Program-made: the position numbers and the translations under genes
Source of the DNA: Acinetobacter sp. ANC 4910
GTDB lineage: Bacteria > Pseudomonadota > Gammaproteobacteria > Pseudomonadales > Moraxellaceae
Length of the DNA stretch: 64,000 bases
Assembly (NCBI RefSeq): GCF_004331035.1
Contig: NZ_SJNT01000001.1
Coordinates: forward strand, 124,034 to 188,033
Reading direction: 5' to 3'
The notes under the pieces: generated by a model
Database searches by the model: none
What the model saw: the letters and a program-made list of their open reading frames with translations, nothing else
What the model was told of the DNA's origin: nothing
Shown here: piece by piece, positions 1 to 11,544 of the stretch
Position numbering within the stretch: the first letter of the stretch is position 1
Layout of the letters: every line of letters begins with the position of its first letter

Positions 1-100
1 CTTTGGCTAATAAAACCGCTTTACGGTAGGCGATACGCCCACCGCCGACAATCAGACAGGGTTGCTGTTGCAGCTTTAAAGAGATTGGAAATATTTCCAC
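1..100 (-). CDS. cysG: Siroheme synthase N-terminal end (partial)
   Basis: Only the first 33 codons are in the window; the gene runs off the left edge. The minus strand reads VEIFPISLKLQQQ, then CLIVGGGRIAYRKA. This is the beta strand plus glycine-rich NAD-binding loop at the start of CysG/Met8 proteins (precorrin-2 dehydrogenase/ferrochelatase part of siroheme synthesis). The start would be GTG at 98-100, with a GAGG-like sequence just upstream. Whether the full CysG, including the methyltransferase domain, is present cannot be seen. It lies downstream of serS on the same strand with a gap of about 76 bases, so the two may be co-transcribed. Confidence 0.75.
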   Translation of the reverse strand, partial: MEIFPISLKLQQQPCLIVGGGRIAYRKAVLLAK

Positions 101-176
101 GGAATACCTCTAATATTTACATCTGATCGTCTTAAAGCAATTTTCGTGCACAAACGCACACCCATCGAAAAATTAA

Positions 177-1460
<1,284 letters not shown>

Positions 1461-1577
1461 CTAAAGAAAAAAACTGGCTATAGTGTAAGCTGTTCATACC
1501 AAAAAATACAGTCGGCAACGTTCAAGCGCCTCCACATTCAGGTAATAATCCATCAATTAGGCTTATTCATGTGTATT

Positions 1578-2375
1578 TTAATGCTCAGGATATTGCGGCA
1601 AGCTTGGTAAATATTCAGGGCGTACAAATTTTTTCAAGCTGTAGTACGGTAGTGTCAACTCACTCATTCCTTCAGCATAAGACGCTAACTCATAAAGTGG
1701 ATACACAAATACCAAACCATTTGCACCATAATAAAAGTTATCGCTGAGCTGTAATTTTGCCATTTCAATATTATGTTCTTGCAGCCAATTTATATTATTG
1801 TCATACAGCGCATCTAAAACTTGTGCATCAACACCTTTAATTAAAACATCTTGCAGGGCTAAACGTTTTTTCTTGTTCAGATCAAAATTCACGAATTCCT
1901 GATGGTATATGCCATGTGCCGCGCCTGCTGAATAGCTATAACTCTGCATGGCAAACGTTGCGAAATTATCGTTTTGCCCTACATAACGTACGTAGGTTGA
2001 ACTTTGATTCAAACCCGGCTGAGCACCTTCTTCAATACGTACTTTTTGATTGGGCTGATCCGAAAATGCAATTGGATCGGCTTTTTTAAGCCGATCCATA
2101 AAATACTGATCAATCCACTTAAAATTGGTTGCAACCGTTTGAATATCATATTGCGTACACCCTTCCGTTTCACACGCTTCGGGTTTAGCCAATTTGACTG
2201 CGACTACTTTTGCCTGAATTGCAGGAATAATTTGAGCCGTCGATGCTTTCGGTGCTGTAGTTTTGGCTTCCGCAGAGTTCTGTGAGGTGTCTTTAGGCTG
2301 ACAACCCACAAATAAAACCATTGAACAGAGTAATGGCAAAACCAAATTTCGTTGTTTTAATTGGAAAGTGTTCAT
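1578..2375 (-). CDS. DUF3298-type lipoprotein
   Basis: Predicted lipoprotein of 265 residues. A basic start and hydrophobic stretch lead to a lipobox-like LFVGC with the acylated cysteine near residue 25, then a low-complexity Thr/Ala/Lys linker. The C-terminal half contains YSAGAAHGIYHQEFVNFDL, then a KRLALQDVL stretch. This GxAHG pattern is typical of the DUF3298/DUF4163 fold found in RsiV-like and other envelope proteins. The true role is unknown; binding of a cell-wall or small ligand is only a guess by family. It is monocistronic-looking on the minus strand between serS and lolA. The start ATG at 2373-2375 leaves a normal signal peptide. Confidence 0.7.
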   Translation of the reverse strand: MNTFQLKQRNLVLPLLCSMVLFVGCQPKDTSQNSAEAKTTAPKASTAQIIPAIQAKVVAVKLAKPEACETEGCTQYDIQTVATNFKWIDQYFMDRLKKADPIAFSDQPNQKVRIEEGAQPGLNQSSTYVRYVGQNDNFATFAMQSYSYSAGAAHGIYHQEFVNFDLNKKKRLALQDVLIKGVDAQVLDALYDNNINWLQEHNIEMAKLQLSDNFYYGANGLVFVYPLYELASYAEGMSELTLPYYSLKKFVRPEYLPSLPQYPEH

Positions 2376-2523
2376 AAATAAACCTTATATTCGGTATCTT
2401 CAAACGATGTATTTCACTATACAAACTCTCACTTTAAGATGAAATTACAAAATGTAGCCCGACGTATTGACTACATATTTTGATGAATATTTCAATCGGA
2501 ATCATTTATTGGATTATTAATGT

Positions 2524-2556
2524 AAAAAAATGCAGCACTTAGGCTGCATTTTTTAT
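2524..2556 (-). terminator. Intrinsic terminator of lolA
   Basis: An 8-bp GC-containing stem (AATGCAGC / GCTGCATT) with a 6-base loop. Read on the minus strand it is followed by a run of T residues, 30 bases after the lolA stop codon. The plus-strand side also ends in T residues, so it could act in both directions. Confidence 0.8.
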
Positions 2557-2585
2557 CACTCGTCATTTGATGGAGATTTTCAGAT

Positions 2586-3284
2586 TTATTGATCAATAAT
2601 GTCTGTACCCTTCGGTGGAGTAAAATTAAAAGTTGATGCAGGAATTGCCGCATTCACCTTAACATTATTAAATTTCACATAAGTGGTTTGACCCAAGGAA
2701 TCTTGTAAGATCATCAAATTCGGAGCTTTATTCACACCAAAACTAATAGTTAAGCTTTGGAAGGCACCATCATCACTCTTTGGATAAAGGGTGTAATAGG
2801 TTTTTCCTTTATTCGGTTGAGTAACACGGTAAGACTTCATAATCTGGTTGGTATTACCCGATAATAACAACGCCGGCGTATTTGCAACTTGCTCATCTAA
2901 ACTTTGACGAACTGCTTGTTGTAAGTCAGGGTCATAAATCCATACCGTTTTACCTGAAGTTACGATAGTTTGTTTTGCAGGTGTTGTCGTTTCCCAATAG
3001 AATTTTCCTGGGCGTGCAACTTTCATTGTCCCTTTAAAGGTTTGATTCATGTGTTGTGCAGTTAAACCTTTTTTTTGCGCCTTGTTCGCACCACTTGAAG
3101 CTTTTGTTGTTTGCTCAAAATTAGCCGATAAACTTTGAATACCACTTAACTGCTTAACCAAGTTTGCAGTTGCTTGTTGCTCCGATGCCGCTACAGGTGC
3201 TGCAAAAACAGTAGTACTCATCATCGGTGCGAGTGTCGCTGCACCCAATGCCATAGCACACATGGTTTTACGAAGCATATTCAT
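2586..3284 (-). CDS. lolA: Outer-membrane lipoprotein carrier LolA
   Basis: Periplasmic chaperone that carries mature lipoproteins from LolCDE in the inner membrane to LolB in the outer membrane. I place the start at the ATG at 3282-3284 (MNMLRKTMCAMALG), because AAAGGTGA lies just upstream and a signal peptide follows directly; an upstream in-frame start at 3332 would put 16 extra polar residues ahead of it. After the signal peptide (cleavage near FAA-P) the LolA fold follows: LSGIQSLSANFEQTT, a GTMKVARPGKFYWET stretch, then VWIYDPDLQQ, all typical. Length 232 residues. A Lys/Ala-rich insert (SSGANKAQKKGLTAQ) sits in an early strand loop. Confidence 0.93.
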   Translation of the reverse strand: MNMLRKTMCAMALGAATLAPMMSTTVFAAPVAASEQQATANLVKQLSGIQSLSANFEQTTKASSGANKAQKKGLTAQHMNQTFKGTMKVARPGKFYWETTTPAKQTIVTSGKTVWIYDPDLQQAVRQSLDEQVANTPALLLSGNTNQIMKSYRVTQPNKGKTYYTLYPKSDDGAFQSLTISFGVNKAPNLMILQDSLGQTTYVKFNNVKVNAAIPASTFNFTPPKGTDIIDQ

Positions 3285-3451
3285 GTCATCACCTTTTTTA
3301 TTTGCTATTTCGCAATCTATTGAAAGCCACATATTAAACCAAATCCAATGGCTAATAATTGAGAAAATAAGAAGATTTGTATAAATATTAATGTTTAATG
3401 TAGTAACACATCCATCATGATGAAGATCATTTTTTTAGCTCATATGCAAAA

Positions 3452-3477
3452 AAGCCCCTGAAGTTCAGGAGCTTTTC
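3452..3477 (-). terminator. Intrinsic terminator of the collagen-like gene
   Basis: Inverted repeat AAGCCCCTGAA / TTCAGGAGCTT with one mismatched pair. On the minus strand it is followed by TTTTTT. It lies about 30 bases beyond the stop codon of the gene at 3506-5194. Confidence 0.75.
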
Positions 3478-3505
3478 TGCTTGAGCTACTAAGATCAATT
3501 TATAC

Positions 3506-5221
<1,716 letters not shown>

Positions 5222-5245
5222 TCATCTATTACACGCCCAAATTAA

Positions 5246-5261
5246 TGTGACGTACATCACT
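5246..5261. promoter_or_regulatory. CRP/Vfr-like binding site
   Basis: The sequence TGTGACGTACATCACT fits the CRP/Vfr consensus TGTGA-N6-TCACA except for the last base. It is centred about 60 bases upstream of the start codon of the collagen-like gene, a usual place for an activator. The match to the consensus is direct; binding is inferred. Confidence 0.5.
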
Positions 5262-5380
5262 ATTTTTTGGTATTTTGTGACTAATAATATTTTAGTAAGA
5301 CAGAGTACGGTAAAGAACAATGCACTGGTTCATCTTTTGGCTTAAATCATTTCTAGAAAAATTCATCTTAAAAATATAAA

Positions 5381-5409
5381 AAAAAACCCGCATAAAATGC
5401 GGGTTTTTT
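5381..5409 (-). terminator. Intrinsic terminator of rplU-rpmA
   Basis: AAAACCCGCAT / ATGCGGGTTTT stem-loop with T-runs on both sides, 16 bases beyond the rpmA stop codon on the minus strand. It probably terminates in both directions. Confidence 0.85.
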
Positions 5410-5424
5410 CGGAACTTTTAAAAC

Positions 5425-5682
5425 TTATGCAGTTTCAACAGTTACATAGCGACGGCCAAATTGACCTTTCACTTCAAACTTAATTACGCCGTCAGCAGTA
5501 GCAAATAAAGTATGGTCACGGCCCATACCAACATTTGCACCAGCGTGGAATTCTGTACCACGTTGACGAACGATAATGTTACCAGCAGTCACAGCTTGAC
5601 CACCGTACATTTTAACACCTAACATCTTAGGATTTGAGTCACGACCGTTCTTAGTCGAGCCACCGGCTTTTTTAGATGCCAT
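5425..5682 (-). CDS. rpmA: 50S ribosomal protein L27
   Basis: Ribosomal protein L27, whose N-terminal tail reaches the peptidyl-transferase centre. 85 residues, the usual length. The start [19 protein letters not shown] and the following [19 protein letters not shown] segment are diagnostic. It is second in the conserved rplU-rpmA pair, 19 bases after rplU, and is followed by a strong terminator. The ATG has a GGAG-type ribosome site. Confidence 0.98.
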   Translation of the reverse strand: MASKKAGGSTKNGRDSNPKMLGVKMYGGQAVTAGNIIVRQRGTEFHAGANVGMGRDHTLFATADGVIKFEVKGQFGRRYVTVETA

Positions 5683-5701
5683 GTCTATATACTCCTAGTG
5701 A

Positions 5702-6013
5702 TTAGCCTGCAATCGCAGTAATTTTCAACTCAGTAAACCATTGACGGTGACCTTGTTGTTTACGGTAATGTTTACGACGACGCATTTTAACAATACGGAT
5801 TTTGTCGTGACGACCATGACCAACCACTTCTGCAGTTACTTTCGCGCCAGCTACAACTGGAGCACCGATTTGAATGCTTTCGCCATTCACAACCATTAAT
5901 ACGTCATCAAACGTAATAGTCGCGCCAGTTTCAGCTTTCAATAATTCAACTTTAAGGGTTTCACCCTCAACTACACGGTGCTGTTTACCACCGCTTTGGA
6001 TTACTGCGTACAT
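5702..6013 (-). CDS. rplU: 50S ribosomal protein L21
   Basis: Ribosomal protein L21, binding 23S rRNA in the large subunit. 103 residues, standard size. It starts [18 protein letters not shown] and has the C-terminal RNA-binding segment [19 protein letters not shown], both family hallmarks. It is the first gene of rplU-rpmA and is transcribed away from ispB, the arrangement usual in gamma-proteobacteria. Confidence 0.98.
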   Translation of the reverse strand: MYAVIQSGGKQHRVVEGETLKVELLKAETGATITFDDVLMVVNGESIQIGAPVVAGAKVTAEVVGHGRHDKIRIVKMRRRKHYRKQQGHRQWFTELKITAIAG

Positions 6014-6146
6014 ATGTACTCCAACTTGCCCGTGTCGCCGTGTCGATAAAGGGATATATCGAGCTTAAAACGACCGCCACTGGGGTTATATAAGGGGACA
6101 GATTTTAAGTGATTATTGCATAAACAACAAGCCATCTTCACAAAAA

Positions 6147-6174
6147 AAACCAAACTTAGCCCTAAGTTTGGTTT
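6147..6174 (-). terminator. Strong hairpin with leftward T-run upstream of rplU
   Basis: A 13-bp perfect stem (AAACCAAACTTAG / CTAAGTTTGGTTT) with almost no loop. The plus strand has eight A residues on its left side, so on the minus strand it is followed by a T-run. It would terminate leftward transcripts arriving from 6175-6450. There is no annotated gene there, which suggests a small transcript (see the small ORF at 6194-6340). Confidence 0.6.
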
Positions 6175-6193
6175 GAAGCCCCTACATGCTAAA

Positions 6194-6340
6194 TTAAAAT
6201 AGAATGAAACACATACGACTGTGTAATAAACAATAGATTTTTAAAATCAATTCGCTACTATAGTCAGCAGATACATTTTTGATGTCATCCAAAACGTCGT
6301 TTAGGTGTCTATGGTAGTCAATCAGTCCAAATGATCGCAC
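6194..6340 (-). CDS. Possible small ORF or small-RNA region
   Basis: In the 438-base gap between rplU and ispB the minus strand has a 48-codon reading frame (GTG at 6338-6340, start MRSFGLIDYHRHLNDVLDD, stop at 6194-6196). An AAGG lies upstream, and the strong leftward terminator at 6147-6174 lies 20 bases downstream. I do not recognise the peptide. The better-supported point is the terminator, which implies a short leftward transcript. That transcript could equally be a non-coding RNA or an rplU leader, and the reading frame may be chance. Confidence 0.2.
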   Translation of the reverse strand: MRSFGLIDYHRHLNDVLDDIKNVSADYSSELILKIYCLLHSRMCFILF

Positions 6341-6451
6341 ATCAGCAACCTTGTTTACTGTGTCATTTTTTTGATTCTAATTTTTGATTACACTACAAAT
6401 AACGACGCTACCGTTGAAAACATCACTTAACCAATAGAGGTTTCTATTCCT

Positions 6452-7429
6452 ATGTCTATCGATTTTAAGCAAGATATTCTCGCCCCTGTAGCTCAAGACT
6501 TTGCTGAGATGGACACATTTATTAATGAAGGAATTACATCTAAAGTTGCATTAGTGATGGCCGTCAGTAAACATGTGGTTGAAGCAGGCGGAAAACGTAT
6601 GCGCCCAATTATGTGCTTACTTGCAGCCAAAGCCTGCGGTGCTGAAGATTTAGCACAACAACGAAAATTGGCTGCCATTATTGAAATGTTGCACACCGCA
6701 ACGCTTGTGCATGATGATGTTGTAGATGAATCTGGTTTACGTCGTGGCCGCCCGACCGCAAATGCAACATGGAACAATCAGACTGCGGTTTTAGTTGGTG
6801 ATTTTCTAATTTCACGTTCTTTCGACTTACTGGTCGATTTGAACAACATGACCTTATTAAAAGACTTTTCTACAGGAACGTGTGAAATTGCTGAAGGTGA
6901 AGTATTGCAACTGCAAGCTCAACACCAACCCGATACCAACGAACAAACGTACTTAGATATTATTCATGGCAAAACTTCGCGTTTGTTTGAGCTGGCGACT
7001 GAAGGGGCTGCAATCCTGACAGGTACACCAGAATACCGTGAACCTCTTAGAAAATTTGCTGGTCATTTTGGCAATGCCTTCCAAATTATTGACGACATTT
7101 TAGATTACACATCTGATGCTGAAACACTGGGTAAAAATATTGGTGATGATTTAATGGAAGGTAAACCCACTTTGCCACTCATCTCTGCACTACAACACAC
7201 CACAGGCGAGCAACACCAAATAATTCGTAAGAGTATTGCAACAGGTGGTACTACACAACTCGAACAAGTGATCGAAATTGTGCAACAGTCTGGCGCTTTG
7301 GATTATTGTCGTAAACGTGCTACTGAAGAAACTGAAGCTGCGTTGGCAGCACTTATGGCTTTGCCTGATACACAGTATCGTCAAGCATTATCAAACTTGG
7401 CACAATTAGCCTTACACCGAATTCAATAA
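6452..7429 (+). CDS. ispB: Octaprenyl/nonaprenyl diphosphate synthase
   Basis: Trans-isoprenyl diphosphate synthase making the long side chain of ubiquinone from farnesyl-PP and IPP. 325 residues, usual length. First Asp-rich motif LVHDDVVDESGLRRGRPTAN at about 88-107, second FQIIDDILDYTSD at about 210-222, and the GGKRMRP IPP-binding segment near residue 47. The small residues before the first motif fit a long-chain enzyme. It starts MSIDFKQDIL after AGAGG. It stands divergently next to rplU, a position typical of ispB. A second, shorter-chain synthase (ispA) lies at 44758. Confidence 0.93.
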   Translation: MSIDFKQDILAPVAQDFAEMDTFINEGITSKVALVMAVSKHVVEAGGKRMRPIMCLLAAKACGAEDLAQQRKLAAIIEMLHTATLVHDDVVDESGLRRGRPTANATWNNQTAVLVGDFLISRSFDLLVDLNNMTLLKDFSTGTCEIAEGEVLQLQAQHQPDTNEQTYLDIIHGKTSRLFELATEGAAILTGTPEYREPLRKFAGHFGNAFQIIDDILDYTSDAETLGKNIGDDLMEGKPTLPLISALQHTTGEQHQIIRKSIATGGTTQLEQVIEIVQQSGALDYCRKRATEETEAALAALMALPDTQYRQALSNLAQLALHRIQ

Positions 7430-7450
7430 AGTAGACTTGCTTATTTGCTT

Positions 7451-9502
7451 ATGCATATACAATTTAATGATGTATTGCGGAACATGCAGCAACAGCTTGA
7501 GTTTCCTCAGGCTGTTGATGATCTTCTGCTGATTGAGCTGGTGAATCACATTCGACCCAGTGACAGTAAAAACATAGACGAAATAGAACAAAAATTTCAG
7601 CAATTTATTCAAACTCTTTTACTTACGCCACATGCTGCAATTACTTTACAAAGTTTCCTTCTGCGCCTGATCAATCAATATAAACAGACCAGCTTATTTG
7701 CTGATACAGGGATTTTATCGCTTGATGGTTTTTGGAATCAGTTGGCTCAGCGCGTAGGCGCTCACTTTTTACCCTTAATCCATGATGGAACCCAACTCCA
7801 AGAATTGGTTCGACGAGTATTTCATCAACCAAGTGATCACTACTGGCTAGATCAAATTTCTGAAAAAAATTGGCAGCAGTTATTTCAACTCTTAAACCAA
7901 GGTCATAGCAATCAGAAAGAAAAGCTCAAAATTAAACATGAGCTGATTAAAGCGATTACCGTGATTTCATATCGAATTAGTGGCATTGGCTTATACCCTG
8001 AATTTATTAATGCACAACCCGAACTGACTGAATACGAATCTCCGTTCTTAGAACAAAATCGTGAAATTATTGAATTTATTCAGCATTATAAAAAATTGCA
8101 TCAAAATCGGGATGAATTTGCTGTTATTGCGCCACCCGATGCTTCACAAGCCTTGGTCATGATTGATCAATGTCGAGAAGTGGTCTTAAAAATTCGACGT
8201 GCCACCAAAAGGATTGGGGTGAGTATTAGTCTCACCTATTTGCTCTCTTTATTAGAGCAATGCCTTGATCGAATAGAACTGCTTCTGCAATTGATTGTTG
8301 AAGAAGATAAGGTTCGTTACCAAGCTATAGGTAGCCTACTCACCAATATTAGCCAAGCGATTTATAATGAACGCAGTGTCCGTGCATTATTGGCCAATAA
8401 CAGCGAACTGATTGCCTTACAAGTGACTGAAAACGCCAGTAAAACAGGTGAACACTATGTAAGTACGGATAAAAAAAGTTTTTGGTCTATGTACCGCTCT
8501 GCTGCAGGTGCTGGGGTAATTATTGCCATCATGGCCACTTTAAAAACCCTAGCATCTCGTGTCGTGATGGCACCCATCATGCAAGCGTTTGTGTATAGCA
8601 TGAATTATTCTTTTGGTTTCATGCTTATTCATATTGTGCATTGTACTGTCGCAACTAAGCAACCTGCGATGACAGCAGCAGCACTCGCGTCAACGGTACA
8701 GCATCGTAAAGGCTCTAAGACGGCACAAATTGCTGAGTTAGCAGCTTTAATTATTAATATTATTCGCACCCAATTTATTGCAATTATTGGCAATATTTCT
8801 ATAGCCATTCCAACAGCGGCATTGATTGCTTGGTTATGGCAAACTGGACTACATGAACCGTTAATGAATCATGCCAAAGCGGCAAAGACATTACATGATT
8901 TAAATCCATTTACGTCTTTAGCTATTCCACATGCAGCTATTGCAGGGATCTGTCTTTTTCTATCTGGCTTAATTGCGGGATACTTCGACAATATGGCAGT
9001 TTACCGAAAAGTAGGACCCAGACTTAAAGCACATCAGCAGTTGAAATCATACTTAGGACAAGAACGCCTGAATAAATTTGCAGAATATGTAGAACGGAAT
9101 TTAGGTGCGCTCGCGGGTAATTTTATTTTTGGGATCATGCTCGGCAGCATGGGCACTATAGGTTTTATTTTAGGTCTGCCCTTAGATATTCGACATATTG
9201 CCTTTGCCTCTGCCAATTTTATACAAGGTCTCATAAATATTAATGATAGCCCTGATATTGGCCTAATTATTGTATCTTTTTTAGGTGTCCTTTTAATTGG
9301 TTTGACTAACTTATTTGTGAGTTTCACACTGACCATTATTGTTGCTTTGAGGGCGCGTCGCGTGCGTTTTGAGCAATGGAAACCGTTGGCAAAATTAGTA
9401 CTGACCCACTTTTTAACGCGTCCAAGTGATTTCTTTTGGCCACCAAAATCGCCTTTAGTCGTTGACGAAACTACAAATTCTCACAAAACTTTAAGTAAAT
9501 GA
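7451..9502 (+). CDS. PF10136 membrane protein (called site-specific recombinase)
   Basis: Large protein of about 683 residues. The N-terminal half is soluble and helical. The C-terminal half has several hydrophobic segments (for example AGVIIAIMATLKTLA, then FIAIIGNISIAIPTAALIAWL, FIFGIMLGSMGTIGFILGL and IIVSFLGVLLIGLTNLF). This matches the family filed as site-specific recombinase (PF10136, Gcr of Neisseria). I see no tyrosine- or serine-recombinase catalytic motif, and the multi-pass membrane character makes the recombinase label doubtful. The first ATG is at 7451; a TTG two codons earlier is possible. It lies 21 bases after ispB, likely in one transcript. Confidence 0.7.
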   Translation: MHIQFNDVLRNMQQQLEFPQAVDDLLLIELVNHIRPSDSKNIDEIEQKFQQFIQTLLLTPHAAITLQSFLLRLINQYKQTSLFADTGILSLDGFWNQLAQRVGAHFLPLIHDGTQLQELVRRVFHQPSDHYWLDQISEKNWQQLFQLLNQGHSNQKEKLKIKHELIKAITVISYRISGIGLYPEFINAQPELTEYESPFLEQNREIIEFIQHYKKLHQNRDEFAVIAPPDASQALVMIDQCREVVLKIRRATKRIGVSISLTYLLSLLEQCLDRIELLLQLIVEEDKVRYQAIGSLLTNISQAIYNERSVRALLANNSELIALQVTENASKTGEHYVSTDKKSFWSMYRSAAGAGVIIAIMATLKTLASRVVMAPIMQAFVYSMNYSFGFMLIHIVHCTVATKQPAMTAAALASTVQHRKGSKTAQIAELAALIINIIRTQFIAIIGNISIAIPTAALIAWLWQTGLHEPLMNHAKAAKTLHDLNPFTSLAIPHAAIAGICLFLSGLIAGYFDNMAVYRKVGPRLKAHQQLKSYLGQERLNKFAEYVERNLGALAGNFIFGIMLGSMGTIGFILGLPLDIRHIAFASANFIQGLININDSPDIGLIIVSFLGVLLIGLTNLFVSFTLTIIVALRARRVRFEQWKPLAKLVLTHFLTRPSDFFWPPKSPLVVDETTNSHKTLSK

Positions 9503-9554
9503 TTTGTTATATTTCCACCTTACTATAGAAAAATTTAACCGAGTTCACACAGAC

Positions 9555-9585
9555 TTGAAAAAAAGTGTACTGGCTAGTACACTTT
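9555..9585 (+). promoter_or_regulatory. Promoter with 24-bp palindromic operator for PAP2-adeIJK
   Basis: A -35 TTGAAA (9555-9560) and a -10 TACACT (9578-9583) are separated by exactly 17 bases. The spacer and -10 are covered by a perfect inverted repeat, AAAGTGTACT / AGTACACTTT (9562-9571 and 9576-9585) with a 4-base centre. This is the classical layout of a TetR-type repressor site. In A. baumannii the TetR regulator AdeN represses adeIJK, so this is the likely AdeN operator. The layout is seen; the identity of the repressor is inferred. Confidence 0.7.
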
Positions 9586-9606
9586 GTCCCAGATATTAAC
9601 TGGGAG
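9586..9606 (+). other. Leader hairpin upstream of the PAP2 gene
   Basis: Just after the operator, CCCAG (9588-9592) and CTGGG (9600-9604) pair around a 7-base loop and would sit near the 5' end of the PAP2-adeIJK messenger. No T-run follows, so it is more likely a stabilising 5' structure than a terminator. Confidence 0.3.
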
Positions 9607-9638
9607 GAGGCCCGGTTAAACGAACAAGAGGTTAATGC

Positions 9639-10244
9639 ATGCCGTACTTGTTGCTTATTATTGGTTGTTTTTTGTTATTTTTCAGTGTCTTGATTTTAAA
9701 CACTCCCACTCTGCTTTCATTCGATTTGGCTATAGTCGAATGGGCAAGTCATCATCGTACTGAGAATCTGAACCAAATAACAACGCTACTATCAGCAATT
9801 GGGGGGATGCCAGCTGTACTTTTTTTTACCACTTTATGGAGTTCCTACCTAACTTGGTATAAAAAATACACTGATATATTACTAATTTGTTTAGGACTGA
9901 TTGGAAGCGGAGCCTTTGCTTGGCTACTTAAATACGGGATTGCAAGACCACGCCCACCTGAAATATTTCATTTGGTTCAAAGTTATGGTTCTTCTTTTCC
10001 AAGCGCGCATAGTGTTTATGCTGCTGCTTTAAGTGGCCTGGTTATTTATGTATACCGTGAACACTCCAAATATTCATATATTTGTTGTTTTGCAATTATA
10101 TGGTTCGTTTTAATGGGGTGCTCAAGAGTGTATTTGGGCGTACATTTCCCTTCCGATGTTCTTGCAGGTTGGGGCATAAGTTTTATTTGGATTACCCTGC
10201 TATATATAGTGTTACAACACACTATTCAGCAAAAAATAAATTAA
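9639..10244 (+). CDS. PAP2-family membrane phosphatase, first gene of adeIJK operon
   Basis: 201-residue PAP2 phosphatase with six likely membrane spans. It carries the three signature motifs: KYGIARPRP (KX6RP) near residue 105, PSAHS (PSGH-type) near 125, and SRVYLGVHFPSDVLAG (SRxxxxxHxxxD) near 170. It probably dephosphorylates undecaprenyl-PP or phosphatidate-type lipids at the outer face of the inner membrane. The substrate cannot be told from sequence. It starts 7 bases after AAGAGG and sits 31 bases ahead of adeI under the same operator-bearing promoter, so lipid recycling and efflux are co-regulated here. Confidence 0.88.
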   Translation: MPYLLLIIGCFLLFFSVLILNTPTLLSFDLAIVEWASHHRTENLNQITTLLSAIGGMPAVLFFTTLWSSYLTWYKKYTDILLICLGLIGSGAFAWLLKYGIARPRPPEIFHLVQSYGSSFPSAHSVYAAALSGLVIYVYREHSKYSYICCFAIIWFVLMGCSRVYLGVHFPSDVLAGWGISFIWITLLYIVLQHTIQQKIN

Positions 10245-10275
10245 TTTTAGATAATAATCTAACTGAGGTGGAACA

Positions 10276-11532
10276 ATGATGTCTGCAAAGCTTTGGGCTC
10301 CAGCCCTCACCGCTTGTGCATTAGCAACAAGTATTGCACTTGTTGGTTGTAGCAAAGATCAAAAAGATGTGCAGCAGGCTGGTGCATCTCAACAAATGCC
10401 ACCAACGGAAGTTGGTATTATTGTTGCACAACCGCAAAGCGTCGAACAATCTGTAGAGTTATCTGGCAGAACCATAGCATTTGAAGTATCAGAAGTCCGC
10501 CCGCAAACCAGTGGTATTATTCTGAAACGCTTATTTGCAGAAGGAAGTTATGTCCGTGAAGGTCAGGCACTGTATGAGTTAGATTCTCGTACCAACCGAG
10601 CTACACTCGACAATGCAAAAGCAGCACTCTTACAACAAGAAGCAAACTTAAGTTCTCTTAAAACAAAGCTCAATCGTTATCAACAGCTGGTTTCAAGCAA
10701 TGCCGTTTCGAAACAAGAATATGATGATTTAGTCGGGCAAGTTAGAGTTGCTGATGCACAAGTTGCGGCTGGACGTGCACAAGTCAAAAATGCCGAAGTG
10801 GACTTAGGTTATTCAACTATTCGTTCTCCTATTTCTGGTCAAACCAACCGTTCAACAGTAACGGCGGGTGCGCTTGTCACTGCAAATCAAGTAGATCCAT
10901 TGGTGACGATTCAACGGTTAGACCCAATTTATGTGGATATTAACCAATCTAGCACCGAATTATTGCGTCTACGCCAGCAACTTAGCAAAGGCAGTTTGGA
11001 CAGCAGTAACAACACGCGTGTGAAGCTGAAACTTGAAGATGGTAGCTACTACCCAATTGAAGGTCGTTTAGCATTCTCTGATGCCAGTGTAAATACAGAA
11101 ACAGGCACAGTCACAATTCGTGCGGTATTCCCAAATCCAAATCACTTGCTATTACCAGGTATGTTTGCCAATGCACAAATTGTACAAGGTGTGATTCCTA
11201 ATGCAATTTTAGTCCCTCAAGCGGCAATTACGCGTACACCAACAGGTCAAGCGATGGCGATGATTGTGGATGCGAAAGGTGCAATTGAGTCACGTCCTGT
11301 AACCACTGTGGGTGTTCAAGGTCAGGATTGGATTGTGACTGAAGGCATTAAAACAGGTGAAAAAATTGTGGTGGATGGTGTTGCGAAAGTAAAACCGGGA
11401 CAATCCGTTTCTGCGAAACCATATCAACCTCAAACTGAGGCACCAAAAGCATCTGCGCCAGCATCTGCTGAAAAACCGCAAGCGAAACAAGCAGAATCAA
11501 ACACTGAACAAAAAGCTACTTCACACGCATAA
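10276..11532 (+). CDS. adeI: RND efflux periplasmic adaptor AdeI
   Basis: Membrane-fusion (adaptor) subunit of the AdeIJK multidrug pump. 418 residues. The signal and lipobox ALVGCSKDQK (Cys near residue 25) mark a lipoprotein. The lipoyl, alpha-hairpin and beta-barrel blocks follow in order: SEVRPQTSGIILKRLFAEGS, RTNRATLDNAKAALLQQEAN, then DLGYSTIRSPISGQTNRS, and a C-terminal Ala/Lys/Gln-rich tail. The start MMSAKLWAPALTACALATS is that of known Acinetobacter AdeI. GAGGTGG precedes the ATG pair; the second ATG is one codon on. The operon order adeI-adeJ-adeK is as in A. baumannii. Confidence 0.95.
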   Translation: MMSAKLWAPALTACALATSIALVGCSKDQKDVQQAGASQQMPPTEVGIIVAQPQSVEQSVELSGRTIAFEVSEVRPQTSGIILKRLFAEGSYVREGQALYELDSRTNRATLDNAKAALLQQEANLSSLKTKLNRYQQLVSSNAVSKQEYDDLVGQVRVADAQVAAGRAQVKNAEVDLGYSTIRSPISGQTNRSTVTAGALVTANQVDPLVTIQRLDPIYVDINQSSTELLRLRQQLSKGSLDSSNNTRVKLKLEDGSYYPIEGRLAFSDASVNTETGTVTIRAVFPNPNHLLLPGMFANAQIVQGVIPNAILVPQAAITRTPTGQAMAMIVDAKGAIESRPVTTVGVQGQDWIVTEGIKTGEKIVVDGVAKVKPGQSVSAKPYQPQTEAPKASAPASAEKPQAKQAESNTEQKATSHA

Positions 11533-11544
11533 GGGGTAGACTGA

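Noticed and set aside
9562..9585. Reading the palindrome as a transcription terminator of the PF10136 gene
   Set aside because: There is no T-run after it and it sits exactly over the spacer and -10 of a good promoter, so an operator is the better reading.
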